Positions 36,376-46,248 of a stretch of DNA of 64,000 nucleotides are shown here, one piece after another. Source of the stretch: Procambarus clarkii (taxonomy: Eukaryota > Arthropoda > Malacostraca > Decapoda > Cambaridae). The stretch lies in contig NC_091193.1 in the NCBI RefSeq assembly GCF_040958095.1, positions 23,044,901 through 23,108,900 of the forward strand, written 5' to 3'. Positions within the stretch are counted from its first letter, which is position 1. Every line of letters starts with the position of its first letter. Both the position numbers and the translations under genes were made by a program. The notes below the pieces were generated by a model that saw only the letters and a program-made list of their open reading frames with translations, ran no database searches and was not told the DNA's origin.

Positions 36376-39300
36376 TTACAGTCTTGGTGCAAAATTTTTA
36401 TATCTCTCAAGAATGTCATCAACCTTTCCGTTGTGACACATCCAGGCTATTTGTTCAGGAACATTCCTTATCTCAGTGTTTCTATATACATTAATCAACG
36501 GACAATCAAGAATATAATGGGCAAGGGTGTGAGACCTTAACATACCACATAGTTTACACTTCGTGTCATTATCATGAACATCGATCCCATATTCCCAGTA
36601 ATATTTGTACCCAAGCCTGAGCCGCATGTACACAGAGTCACTCCAAGCATTTCTCCTTTTACCATAAGTGAAATGGGTGTTTTGACTCACATACATGTGG
36701 TGTTGCATGGTTTGACTTCTCTCATACATTATCTCTCTCCTCTCCACTCCCGCCTGTGCCTGAATATTTCCGATTTTGCTTCTTATTTGTCTCATTGTGA
36801 ATTCACATTCAATGTCAACTTGTGGTTTTGATGTGGCACGTTTGGCCAAGTCATCCGCCACCTCGTTGAGCACTATTCCAACATGAGACGGAATCCACAT
36901 GAATTTCACACTATAACCTTTCAGCTGTATCTCAGTTATTCTTCTCTTACAGTCCTCCACTATAAACATGAAGACTGGGTTTCGACTGTTTAAGGACTCC
37001 AGTGCTCCTCGGCTATCGACAAATACAAAAACATTTTTGTCGTCATGACGTACTTCCTCCAAACACGCCAGAATGGCCTGCAGTTCAGCTTGTGTGGATG
37101 ATATATAATTACTAAGCCGGAGTTCAATTATCCTGTCCACAGTCCCAAACTCCGTATAATCCCTTATTAGGACACCACACCCTGCCCTGCCATCTTCCGC
37201 CACCGACCCGTCGCAATATACATGTAAACTGTTGCCTCTTGGTAACCGAGATATCATGCTTCCATACAAACACCGTAATTGTCCCGGTTCATGATGAATC
37301 TTTTTCACCTTGAGGGGTACAATTTCGACGTCTATTTTCTGTACTTTCCAGGGAGCAGACATATTACACTGTCGAGAGGGTTTACAGCAGTCAAGTACGT
37401 CGTATTCCCTGAGGTCATGAGCTAATCCTCTCGTATAGCGTGTCTCCCTCAGTTTCCTGGAAGTGTGTACGTCACTCAAGCAGGTCTGAACGCTCTCAAA
37501 CAGCTTATCCCCTCCTTTTCTCCGCATGAAACGAATAGATACTCTAGTGTTAATGTCACGGACTCTATCACACACACTCTGTAAATTTAATTCCATTCTC
37601 ATTATTTCAATCATTGCATTTCTTTGACATCCAAGAATAATCCTCATAGCCTCGTTCTGTATCAGCTCTATTTTTTGAATTCTGCCTTGGCCTGTGTAAG
37701 ACAATACGGGTGCTGCGTAGTCTATCAGGGACCGAACAGTACTTATGTATAACATCCGCAAGATAGGTACCCCAACACCTTTACCAGAAAAAGCCAGTGC
37801 TTTCAGAGGATGCAGACGGGCTTTACATAAGGTGCTGATATGATTTATTTCAGCATTTTTACTCTCACATGTGTATCCAACATACATGCCCAGATACTTG
37901 TACTTCTGTACACGGCTCAGTTCCACACCATTTAGAGTAAGTGTTATATTTCTTCGTTTCCTATACTCGTATTTGGTTTTATCTGCATTTATAACTAAGC
38001 CTAACTTGTGACAGGTTGTACCAAGTATGTTAAGAGCATCTTGAATTTTGTTCCCAGAAGTGCCTTGTATAAGAATGTCATCAGCATATATGATCGTCGT
38101 GACCCCTGAAGGATACATCTCTGATGCTAATCTGTTCATTAATACATTGAATAAGGTGGGACTTAATACTCCCCCTTGTGGGGTACCTAACTGAAACCTC
38201 CGTTCCTCAGACATGTATCCCTGGTAATACACCTGACCTTTTCTGCCTTGTAGATAATCCCTTATCCAGTGTAGCAATCTCCCTGTTATTCCCAGATTGG
38301 CTAATTCGTATAAGATTACTTCCCCATTGGCTTTATCAAACGCTCCTTGTAGATCAACAAAAACTCTACAATTGTCATCCACATTAGACAAGCACTTTAA
38401 GAGACAATCCGCAGTACTTTTGCCTTTGATAAAACCAAAGAGATTACTGGACATGTTATCACCTACAAGGTAGAGTAGCCTATTTAACAAAATCCTTTCC
38501 ATCATTTTACAAAAGCAGGATATTAAGGAGACAGGTCTGTAGCCTCCGTTTGACTTAGGGATAGGAATGATGACAGCCTCTTTCCATTTTCTTGGTAACT
38601 TTCCCTCTCTATAACTCATATTAAACAAATCAAGTAAGGGACTAGGTTTCATACCGGCTAAATAATTAAGTATGTCATACGTTACTCCATCTTTTCCCGG
38701 AGCAGTGGAACTGCCACTTTTTATAGCATCCAGTAGCTCATCGTGGGTTATCTCAGTGCATGTTATAGATCTTGTATTTAAGGCACATAAAGTTACTCCA
38801 TTTCTAATATTTTCCCATGACTCAATGGTGACTCTCGTGTCTGCAGGTAAGGACTCCATACCAGCAGCACTAGCCCATTTATCTACTAACTCATTAGCAA
38901 CTTTCCCTGGATCTGAGTGAGCAATGAATTTGGTCTTACAACCCCTGACTTTATTTACTGCTCTCCATATGTCTTTAAGGTTCTTAGTATTACCAATGGA
39001 CTGAGCAAATTCTTGCCAGTATCTGTCCCGCGCCTCCTTCCTCACCTGACTGCATTCCCTAGCCACTTCCAACATTGTATTTTTCTCTTCATCCCTCATT
39101 CCATTTTTTAACCATGCTTTATGCGCACTCCGTAGCATTCTCTCCCATCCCTTGACTTGCTGATCATTGGAATATTTAAATTTCTTAGGTCCGTGCGTCT
39201 TGCTTCCCCTGCCCCCGTTATTTTCCCTCTGTACTAATTTCTCTATGTTCTCGACCATGTCCTCGTAAAAACTATCAACGCAGAGCGGCGTGTAATGTTG

Positions 39301-40035
39301 ATACCAATCTCCCATATTTTGAATAAAGTAATTTTTCATATCTTTATTAATATTTAGCCTTTTCCTTTGAAAGTGGACTTGTTTTTTCCCCAGTGGTAAT
39401 TCAACGTTCAAGGCAAAGTGGTCACTAAGTAGTTCCCGAACAACCCGAGCCTCCCCCATAATCCCCTGAGAGTTTAAAACGCAGGCATAGTCAAGCCGTC
39501 CTCCCCTGTTGTGAGTTGGTTCATTGTTTCCCAAGAGACAGGTATCTGGATGATCTTGTAGAAACTGTAACCACTTGACCCCATTAGTATTAATACTACC
39601 TACTGTCCCAAGGCTTGTGTGCCGAGCATTAAGGTCCCCAATGACCAGTGAAGGATCAGTATAAATGCAGTCAGGTAAATAGTTAGCGTCGAAGCAGTTC
39701 CTGGATACATACAAATTAACTACAATAAATTCCCCTTCCCTTAATGATAATTGAACACAGACACTCTCTATACCTTGCGTTTTTGATGGCGGTTCTACTA
39801 ACTCTGCTGGTATGGAGTTCTTAACATAAATCGACGTGCCTCTGATGTTATTTGCAGCGAAGAGGTGAAACCCTTTATAGCCATTTAATTTCAATAATCC
39901 TTCATTCCTATCCCCTGTCTCTTGGAGAGCTACAACATCAATATCATTTCCCATCACATAACAATGAACATCTGTAACCCTGTTTCTCAAACCATTAACA
40001 TTCCATGACAACACTTTCAGTCTAGGGTGATCCAT
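36376..40035 (-). CDS. LINE ORF2: APE endonuclease - reverse transcriptase - RNase H (1219 aa)
   Basis: Intact frame from ATG 40035 to 36376. An N-terminal apurinic-type endonuclease has LSWNVNGLR (~9-17), ALQETGDR, GDLNARH (~132) and LLSDHFALN (~205). The reverse transcriptase (~430-720) has FVDLQGAFDKAN, GTPQGGVLSP and the catalytic YADDILIQG at ~649. RNase H (~935-1070) shows YCDGSVAEDG, STQAELQAIL, FVDSRGALESL and WIPSHVGIVLNEVADDLAK, so all four acidic/His positions are present. A C-terminal CX2CX5HX3HX4C (CKLCGMLRSHTLAHYILDC) sits at ~1160. These enzymes nick target DNA and copy the element RNA in place. The full set of catalytic residues suggests a potentially competent protein. The start is supported by the overlap with ORF1. 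Confidence 0.95.
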   Translation of the reverse strand: MDHPRLKVLSWNVNGLRNRVTDVHCYVMGNDIDVVALQETGDRNEGLLKLNGYKGFHLFAANNIRGTSIYVKNSIPAELVEPPSKTQGIESVCVQLSLREGEFIVVNLYVSRNCFDANYLPDCIYTDPSLVIGDLNARHTSLGTVGSINTNGVKWLQFLQDHPDTCLLGNNEPTHNRGGRLDYACVLNSQGIMGEARVVRELLSDHFALNVELPLGKKQVHFQRKRLNINKDMKNYFIQNMGDWYQHYTPLCVDSFYEDMVENIEKLVQRENNGGRGSKTHGPKKFKYSNDQQVKGWERMLRSAHKAWLKNGMRDEEKNTMLEVARECSQVRKEARDRYWQEFAQSIGNTKNLKDIWRAVNKVRGCKTKFIAHSDPGKVANELVDKWASAAGMESLPADTRVTIESWENIRNGVTLCALNTRSITCTEITHDELLDAIKSGSSTAPGKDGVTYDILNYLAGMKPSPLLDLFNMSYREGKLPRKWKEAVIIPIPKSNGGYRPVSLISCFCKMMERILLNRLLYLVGDNMSSNLFGFIKGKSTADCLLKCLSNVDDNCRVFVDLQGAFDKANGEVILYELANLGITGRLLHWIRDYLQGRKGQVYYQGYMSEERRFQLGTPQGGVLSPTLFNVLMNRLASEMYPSGVTTIIYADDILIQGTSGNKIQDALNILGTTCHKLGLVINADKTKYEYRKRRNITLTLNGVELSRVQKYKYLGMYVGYTCESKNAEINHISTLCKARLHPLKALAFSGKGVGVPILRMLYISTVRSLIDYAAPVLSYTGQGRIQKIELIQNEAMRIILGCQRNAMIEIMRMELNLQSVCDRVRDINTRVSIRFMRRKGGDKLFESVQTCLSDVHTSRKLRETRYTRGLAHDLREYDVLDCCKPSRQCNMSAPWKVQKIDVEIVPLKVKKIHHEPGQLRCLYGSMISRLPRGNSLHVYCDGSVAEDGRAGCGVLIRDYTEFGTVDRIIELRLSNYISSTQAELQAILACLEEVRHDDKNVFVFVDSRGALESLNSRNPVFMFIVEDCKRRITEIQLKGYSVKFMWIPSHVGIVLNEVADDLAKRATSKPQVDIECEFTMRQIRSKIGNIQAQAGVERREIMYERSQTMQHHMYVSQNTHFTYGKRRNAWSDSVYMRLRLGYKYYWEYGIDVHDNDTKCKLCGMLRSHTLAHYILDCPLINVYRNTEIRNVPEQIAWMCHNGKVDDILERYKNFAPRL

Positions 40036-40459
40036 TATTAATCAATTCACTGCCTAAGTCATCCCCAATAAGTTCACTAAATGATAGCCATACCTTGTAT
40101 AAGATCTCCCACCTCCTCCCAAGTTCACCGGTAAAAGCGACATTGCGATTCTCAAGAGATTTTTTCAGTCCTGTGACGTCCATTATTGGCCCAAATGATT
40201 CTTTCATTTTATGTGTAATTATAGGGTTCTTCCTTTCCCTACGACTATCATCATTCACACACACTTCACTTTCCTTCATTTCATCACTCAATATTTCATT
40301 TTTGTCCTCAACCACTATATCCTGACTATCCTTCACCGTTTTGTGATTTTCCTTGACCTCCTGAACGTTTAATTTAGCCTCGATGGACTCGATTCTCTGC
40401 CCCAGATTTTGGAGGAACTCACCAACTTTTTTAAGTTCAGCCCACACTTCCTTGACCAT
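40022..40459 (-). CDS. LINE ORF1, short coiled-coil protein
   Basis: Open from a non-ATG codon at 40513, first ATG at 40459 (145 aa). N-terminal heptad-like stretch EVWAELKKVGEFLQNLGQRI, then acidic/Lys-rich middle and a C-terminal segment (GRRWEILYKVWLSFSELIGD) also seen in shortened form in the copy at 41.7-42.0 kb. No CCHC zinc knuckle is visible, unusual for I-group ORF1. Its TAG lies 14 nt inside ORF2. Function in RNA binding is assumed from the position only. Confidence 0.7.
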   Translation of the reverse strand: MVKEVWAELKKVGEFLQNLGQRIESIEAKLNVQEVKENHKTVKDSQDIVVEDKNEILSDEMKESEVCVNDDSRRERKNPIITHKMKESFGPIMDVTGLKKSLENRNVAFTGELGRRWEILYKVWLSFSELIGDDLGSELINNGSP

Positions 40460-40528
40460 ATTATTATGACCCTCTTTCTGAGCCACAGTAGCCACTTCAC
40501 TCACCTCACTCACTCACTACGGCGTCGT

Positions 40529-40754
40529 ATGGAATACACAATAATGTCATGTCCAAGCTTGGAAAATTATAAATAACATGATCTGGAAATATGACGTTTA
40601 AAATATTTTATATTTTATGATATTTTAAATAAAAAAAAAGTAAACGTGCGTAGAAGAAAGTAAGGAAGAGCATGACAATTCAATTTCTTTCTTTATTATG
40701 CACCCCATACCCATCCCGTGGGCGGTGGTGTAAAGAATTACAGAGGCACATAAT
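40529..40754. repeat. 226-bp direct repeat, right copy (target-site duplication)
   Basis: One mismatch to 35879-36104. On the far side the sequence continues (CGGTTCAGGAACTGAACCCT) in what appears to be the rest of the older repeat family, whereas the left copy is interrupted by the LINE tail. Confidence 0.95.
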
Positions 40755-40868
40755 CGGTTCAGGAACTGAACCCTCTAGTTCGTTTAGCTAAGCAAATAAC
40801 AATGTTTGACGCTAATTACAAAATTATTAATGTTGTAAACACTTGTACACACTCTCATACATACATGT

Positions 40869-41166
<298 letters not shown>

Positions 41167-41310
41167 ATATATACATACACATACATATCTAATCACTCAC
41201 ACAAATACACACATCAATAATCTTTGTATCACAAGTGATCAACAAGAGACTCACAACAGTCACTATACAAGGCACTTTACATCTATAGTGAGTCACACAG
41301 TTACTAGTCT

Positions 41311-41436
41311 TGCTCCACACCCACCCAACTGGGCGGCAGCTTTACAGTCATGTGCTCCACACCCACCCAACTGGGCGGCAGCTTTACAGTCATGTGCTCC
41401 ACACCCACCCAACTGGGCGGCAGCTTTACAGTCATG
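41311..41436 (+). repeat. Three tandem 42-bp units
   Basis: Units start at 41311, 41353 and 41395, each beginning TGCTCCACACCCACCCAACT. They are identical, so recent. No function apparent. Confidence 0.95.
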
Positions 41437-41697
41437 TGCATGCATTACCTACAGTAAGCAAATTTTGGATACTTTGCTAAGATTTCGGGCAGCACATCAT
41501 TATGAATGAAGTACTTACACATTTCTTGGACACTGTTGATGGTGTTATCTCTAAATTCCGCGATTTTTTCACATTCCATTATATAATGATGCAAAGTATG
41601 CGAATAGTTCTGCTGACAGAGTTTACATTTAGTCAAATATACATCAGCAGATGTTACAAACTCCCAGAGGTACTTGTAGCCGAGCCTAAGCCTAGCA
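41437..41697 (-). pseudogene. I-group LINE C-terminal fragment (minus strand)
   Basis: Reads LRLGYKYLWEFVTSADVYLT, then CKLCQQNYSHTLHHYIMEC, the same C-terminal zinc motif as the intact copy at 36.4-40.0 kb but clearly diverged. Stop at 41445. The 3' UTR seems absent. It lies head-to-head with the 5' fragment starting at ~41698. Confidence 0.8.
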
Positions 41698-42105
41698 GTG
41701 GTAACAGAGCATGACCTAACGATGATAGAGGATAGTCAGGAAAATACACTTTCTAGTAGTGTTAGCTGTGTTCAACCTCCTGTTGTGACAAATGTTGAAA
41801 CAAAGGTTGAAGTTAAACGGTATACAGAAATCAATATGAAAATAGATATGAATAATATTACTTTCGATGTTAGTAGTAGTTGTGCAAGTGAGGAGACAGC
41901 AAAAATGTTACGGTGTTGGGAAGAAGTCTCTAAGGTACTCTCGTATCTCATGGAATGTGACGGACAGGGCAAAGGTAGTTTTATTATTAATTATGGATGA
42001 AAGTAGATAGAGGATATTATCTTGGAACGTTAATGGATTAAAAACTAGAGCGGTGGATGTACACTATTATTACTCTATATCTATGACAATCATCACTTTA
42101 ATGAT
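41698..42105 (+). pseudogene. I-group LINE 5' fragment: ORF1 and start of endonuclease
   Basis: ORF1 frame to 42000 (ends GKGSFIINYG) overlaps the ORF2 start by 8 nt (ATG at 41993, TGA at 41998-42000). ORF2 then reads RILSWNVNGLKTRAVDVHYY after one in-frame TAG, matching the first residues of the intact ORF2 (KVLSWNVNGLRNRVTDVHCY). It breaks off at ~42105. A relative of, but not a copy of, the intact element. Confidence 0.82.
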
Positions 42106-42114
42106 CAAAATTGC

Positions 42115-43212
42115 AGGTATTACACAGCACATAATGTAAACAATGTTTTAACATGTAATCACAATGTTTCTGTAATTAACTTGAATGTAAGATCTCTAAG
42201 CAAACACTTTGATGATGTTAATGCCCTGATTCAAACAGTTGACAACAAATTTTATTTTATTGTGTTTACTAAAACGTGGTTAAAAGAGGACACTACTCAA
42301 CTCTTCAACATGCCTAACTACTCAGTTATTCCCAACTGTCGTCCTATACAAAGAGGTGGTGGTACTTCTCTTTACTACCACCAAGAACTGACTTCCTTAA
42401 AAGTAATTAAATCTAGAGACCCTTGTGGAGAGTATATATTTGCCTGTTTCAGAGTCAAGGGTAACGAGGCTGTCCTGACTGTGGGAGCAGTCTACAGGGT
42501 TCCTAACACTGATGTGACCGAATTTAACTCTAACCTTAGAAATCTTATACTAGAGAACAGACTGAACAAAAACCACTTAATTATTTCTGGTGACTTTAAC
42601 ATTGTCCTTTGCTAGCCTCATAACCCTCCTGCTGCTAATTTCCTCAACTGTATGAATTCCTGCTTCCTCATACCCTTAATCACTAGACCTACTAGAATCA
42701 CTGACAGTACTGCCACGGCTCTTGATCACATCTGGACCAACATAACCTCTCTGCTTACTTCAGGGATAATCACCGATAGCACTACAGACCATTACCCCAC
42801 ATTTCTCCTAACTAACATTAACAAATCACCTCTAGTGACAAGAGAGATAAGCTGTACCTTGAGGTTACCTTGAGGTGCTTCCGGGGCTTAGCGTCCCCGC
42901 GGCCCGGTCGTCGACCAGGCCTCCTTGTTGCCGGACTGATCAACCAGGCTGTTGGACGCGGCTGCTCGCAGCCTCACGTATCAGGTCACAGCCTGGTTGA
43001 TCAGGTATCCTTTGGAGGTGCTTATCCAGTTCTCTCTTGAACACTGTGAGGGGTCGGCCAGTTATGCCCGGCTGCACAATGAAACTGCTATTGGCAATTT
43101 TATAGCTGCTGCTGCTAATGTCAACTGGGAGTCCGGATTAGGTAACATAGGGGACATTAACCTAGCAGTGCAATCCTTTCTTCAAAAAACTCTCAGCCTT
43201 TATAACACCTTT
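42115..43212 (+). pseudogene. CR1/L2-type LINE endonuclease region, interrupted
   Basis: Reads NLNVRSLSKHFDDVNALIQT, KTWLKEDTTQLFNMPNYSV, LIISGDFNIVLC (stop), ALDHIWTNI and TDHYPTFLL: an APE-type endonuclease of CR1/L2 LINEs. After the inserted fragment at 42853-43062 the frame resumes with HNETAIGNFIAAAANVNWES and ends at the palindrome. Confidence 0.82.
42853..43062 (-). repeat. CR1-type LINE 3' end inserted in another LINE
   Basis: Reverse complement of ~35107-35316: ACCTTGAGGTTACCTTGAGG, the CCGCGG block and the CTTGAACACTGTGAGG segment. It splits the endonuclease frame around it. No clear target duplication (at most GCTG). Confidence 0.85.
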
Positions 43213-43258
43213 ATACTGCCCTCTTTATAACTAATATTAGTTATAAAGAGGGCAGTAT
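43213..43258. repeat. Perfect 46-bp palindrome without spacer
   Basis: Two 23-nt arms meeting at AAT|ATT; left arm begins ATACTGCCCTCTTTATAAC. It marks the exact junction between the CR1/L2-type piece and the I-group RT piece. The right arm belongs to the I-group coding frame (NISYKEG). Confidence 0.97.
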
Positions 43259-44393
43259 TCCCAGTAAATGGAAAAAAGCTATGATCATCCCTATCCCTAA
43301 AGCCAATAGAGAGTACAGACCTGTGTCTTTAACCTCGTGTTTTTGTAAAATGATGGAGAGGATCATTTTAAATAGACTTTTATATATAATAGGTGATCAG
43401 CTGTCTAGTAATTTGTTCGGGTTCCTCAGAGAAAAAAGTACTTCTGACTGTATTATTAAATGTCTAGCAAATGATAATAATTATTATAGAATTTTTATTG
43501 ATTTACAAGGAGCTCTTGATAAAGCCAACAAAGAGGTTATGTTATATGAATTAGCTGGTCTTGATGTTAAAGGGAGATTATTGCGCTGGATAGGGGATTA
43601 TCTTTACGAAAGGAAGGCTCAGGTGTGGTATCAAGGTTGTATGTCAGGTGTGAGATCTTTTGAACTCGGCACACCTCAGGGAGGAGTGTTGAATCCCACT
43701 CTGTTTAATGTACTAATGAATAAGATAGCATCTGAGAGATACTCAAATGGGGTAACTCCGATCATATATGCCGATGATATTTTGTTTCAGGGCAAGGATA
43801 TTTCAAAGGTTCAAACAGTGTTGGATAATTTCGGAAACCTGTGTCACCATATGGGACTGGTGGTTAATGAAAACAAAACTAAGTTTGAATGTAGAAGTCG
43901 GAGGCCCATTATATTGAAAATAAACGGTAAAAATATAGAGAGAGTTAATATATATAAATATTTAGGCATATATGTTGGATATACCCATGAGAGTTTGGAA
44001 GCTGAGATGAACAGACTGTTGGGTCAATGTCGGAAGAGATTACAACCTCTGAAGGCCTTGGCATGCTGTGGAAAGGGAGTGGGAGTCCCTGTGCTACGAA
44101 TGATATACTTAAGTACTGTAAGATCTCTTATTGATTATGCTGCACCTGTCATTTCTTGTTTTGGTAAAGGTAGGATGGGCAAGTTGGAGAAGGTACAAAA
44201 TGAAGCCCTGAGAATTATCTTAGGATGCCCAAGAAATGCTATGATTGAGATAATGAGGATGGAGTTGAATCTGCATAGTATTGGGGATAGAATTTCAGAG
44301 ATAAATGTAGCCTCTGCCATTAGATTAATGAGAGGTGGGGGAGCTAATGAATTAATCCTCTCGGTTCAAAAGGTGGGAAGTAATGAACTATGA
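43233..44393 (+). pseudogene. I-group LINE reverse-transcriptase fragment (open frame, 370+ codons)
   Basis: Frame open from the palindrome to 44393: SYKEGSIPSKWKKAMIIPIP, MMERIILNRLLY, FIDLQGALDKAN, GTPQGGVLNPTLFNVLMN and catalytic YADDILFQG (~43767), then CCGKGVGVPVLRMIYLSTVR. It is close to the intact ORF2 at 36.4-40.0 kb and has no stop within it, but lacks endonuclease, RNase H and 3' end. The 75 bp after it are short tandem AACTATG(G)-type repeats. Confidence 0.88.
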
Positions 44394-44945
44394 TAATGGT
44401 TCTATGAACTATGGATAATGAACTATGGTAATGGGAAGTATGATAAAAAAGAGAGCATATATGAGTATTGTTACGGTGCCCTCTCCAATCTCTTTCGTTT
44501 GCCTGCTTTAAGAGTCATATCAACTCTCCCTACTGTTTCTCTGAGGTACAGGGAAGTCTGTTGGTATGTGTGGCAACCAGGTCGGCCGCCAGTTAAGGGA
44601 GAAAGTTACATTATAAGTTGTAAGTAAGGGGAAATTGGCGCCCTGATATGAATTGAAAGAGTATCCCCTACTGCAGATATGACGTTTTGGAAGGGACACT
44701 AGCCGATCGCGGATTGGCCGACTTAGGTCGCAGGCGATCAATCAGGGCCCGCCGTGACGTCACCGAGTGCCCCGGGCGGCGCCAACGTCAGAGTTGACCT
44801 GACCGTGGAGGCGAGAGGACGCACCTCGGTCAGCTCTCAAGGATTTGAGGCTCTACAAGCCTTTCTCAGTGGATTAGAGCTAGCCATTGCAGCCCATCTC
44901 ATATAATGGAGACCCCGCGCTTCTGGGAAGCAAAAAGGGACCAAG

Positions 44946-45140
44946 TTTATTTTATTTTATTTTATTTTATTTTATTTATATATATACAAGAAGGTACATT
45001 GGGTTTGTGAGAATACATTGGATAGTACAGTAATTATATTCTTGTAAAGCCACTAGTACATGCAGCGTTTCGGGCAGGTCCTTAATCTAGCAGATAATTT
45101 TAAGTAGGTAATTTCAATCAGAATTGATAAATGAAAGATA
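44946..45140 (-). mobile_element. SINE/LINE 3' tail element with (TAAAA)n end
   Basis: Minus-strand copy with the tail core CGAAACGCTGCATGTACTAG and a terminal (TTTTA)6 on the plus strand. Imperfect flanking similarity AAAAAGGGACCAAG / AAAAAGAGTGCCAA may be its target duplication. Same family as 62434-62840. Confidence 0.65.
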
Positions 45141-46033
45141 CATTACAAGAGAAAAAGAGTGCCAAACTTGGAAAATATTCGGCGACGACGCTGGACGTTG
45201 AGGGCCTGGGAAGGTGTGGCGGGCAGGCCTAGCTGTGACCGGGTCACATCCACTGAGGGTTTTGGAAGGACGACACCGTGCCTAGGACAAGGAGCAACGC
45301 CTTGTGGAAGGGGCGAGTGTGGGAAAATAGTGATTAGCTCAGTGCCCGTTGATGAACCAGGATTGGGGTAGCTGAATCTCAGGGATTGGAACGGCGACGA
45401 CGCGAAGGCTCCACGACACCTGAGGACCTGTGGAACGTTCCTGGATCGTCAAGGATCGACTCAGGAAGCGTGGGAACCTCACACCATCGAGGGACAGGCG
45501 TCGTGAGCCAGGAATGTAAGGTAGATCATTTTCCCTCCCATTACCCCTTGTGTGAGTAGGCTAGTTAGGCCACAATATTTACTTATGTATGTGGCAATAG
45601 GACATTAATACTTTAGTAGTAGAATAGGCTGCAAGGCAGCTTGTGTCCAGGACTGTCAGAGGGGACAGTGTGTATGGATGGCAGGACAGTGAAGAAGAGG
45701 TGCCGACGTGGTGAAGAGGCCCTCCCGTGAGAGAGTGTGGGACTCCTGTCTTTCTGCCCAGTTGAAGGAGTGTTGGAGGTCGTGAAAGAAGAGGCTGACG
45801 ATCTCCAGATTTATTATCCTTATTTTCATATTCATGTATTACTTGTGATTGTATGTGTGATCATGTAGTTTGTGTAAGTAAATTCACACATTTTATCATT
45901 GTGTTTAAGTGTGCCTCCATTATAATATTTCTCTATGAGCATACACAAAGGTTATCATAGTACCACCTAGGGAACACCACGCGTTCTCTATAGAGGTTCT
46001 TATTGCCTGGAGAGTGGTAAAAACAGCACAGAC

Positions 46034-46068
46034 TTATATAAAAGTGTACCCTTAGCCATCCGATCAGT
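46034..46068 (+). promoter_or_regulatory. TATA box and TCAGT initiator inside the candidate LTR
   Basis: TATATAAAAG followed after ~30 bp by GATCAGT. Spacing fits an arthropod core promoter. A SINE insertion duplicated the initiator (46058-46068 and 46249-46259). Confidence 0.4.
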
Positions 46069-46248
46069 CACCATCTGGTCACCACTTGGTCCGAGAGACA
46101 TCTCCCGTCACGCAGGGTGCAGTCGCACCTCCACAGATCTCCAGTATCATCTATTGATACTGGTGATGGCTCAAAAGGGCCACCACTTACGAGCTATTCA
46201 TGCCCGTGCCACCTTTTGGTGGCTTAATCTTTATCAATCAATCAATCA
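46069..46248 (+). mobile_element. Short SINE with (ATCA)n tail and 11-bp target duplication
   Basis: Flanked by ATCCGATCAGT at 46058-46068 and 46249-46259. The body contains ATCTATTGATACTGGTGATG and GGCTCAAAAGGGCCACCAC, the tail ATCAATCAATCAATC. No tRNA-like promoter boxes seen, so possibly 5'-truncated. Confidence 0.85.

Larger units (their letters stand above)
36105..40528 (-). mobile_element. Nearly complete I-group non-LTR retrotransposon
   Basis: Minus-strand element of ~4.4 kb between 226-bp direct repeats. Order: short 5' leader (40528-40460), ORF1, ORF2 overlapping it by 14 nt, a 271-bp 3' UTR, and a tail of about four TTTCAA-type units at 36105-36126. ORF2 has no premature stop. The short ORF1 without a visible zinc knuckle and the 15-nt leader before the first open codon leave open a small 5' truncation. 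The near-identity of the flanking repeats indicates a recent insertion. Confidence 0.92.

Noticed and set aside
35879-40754. LTR retrotransposon with 226-bp LTRs
   Set aside because: The coding part is an APE-RT-RNase H LINE with its own 3' UTR and tail. The repeats lack TG...CA ends, and the right one continues into an older repeat. Kept as a target duplication pending the empty-site test.
41311-41436. CRISPR-like direct repeats
   Set aside because: Three contiguous 42-bp units with no spacers in a eukaryotic genome: plain tandem duplication. The same applies to the 26-bp and 21-bp arrays.
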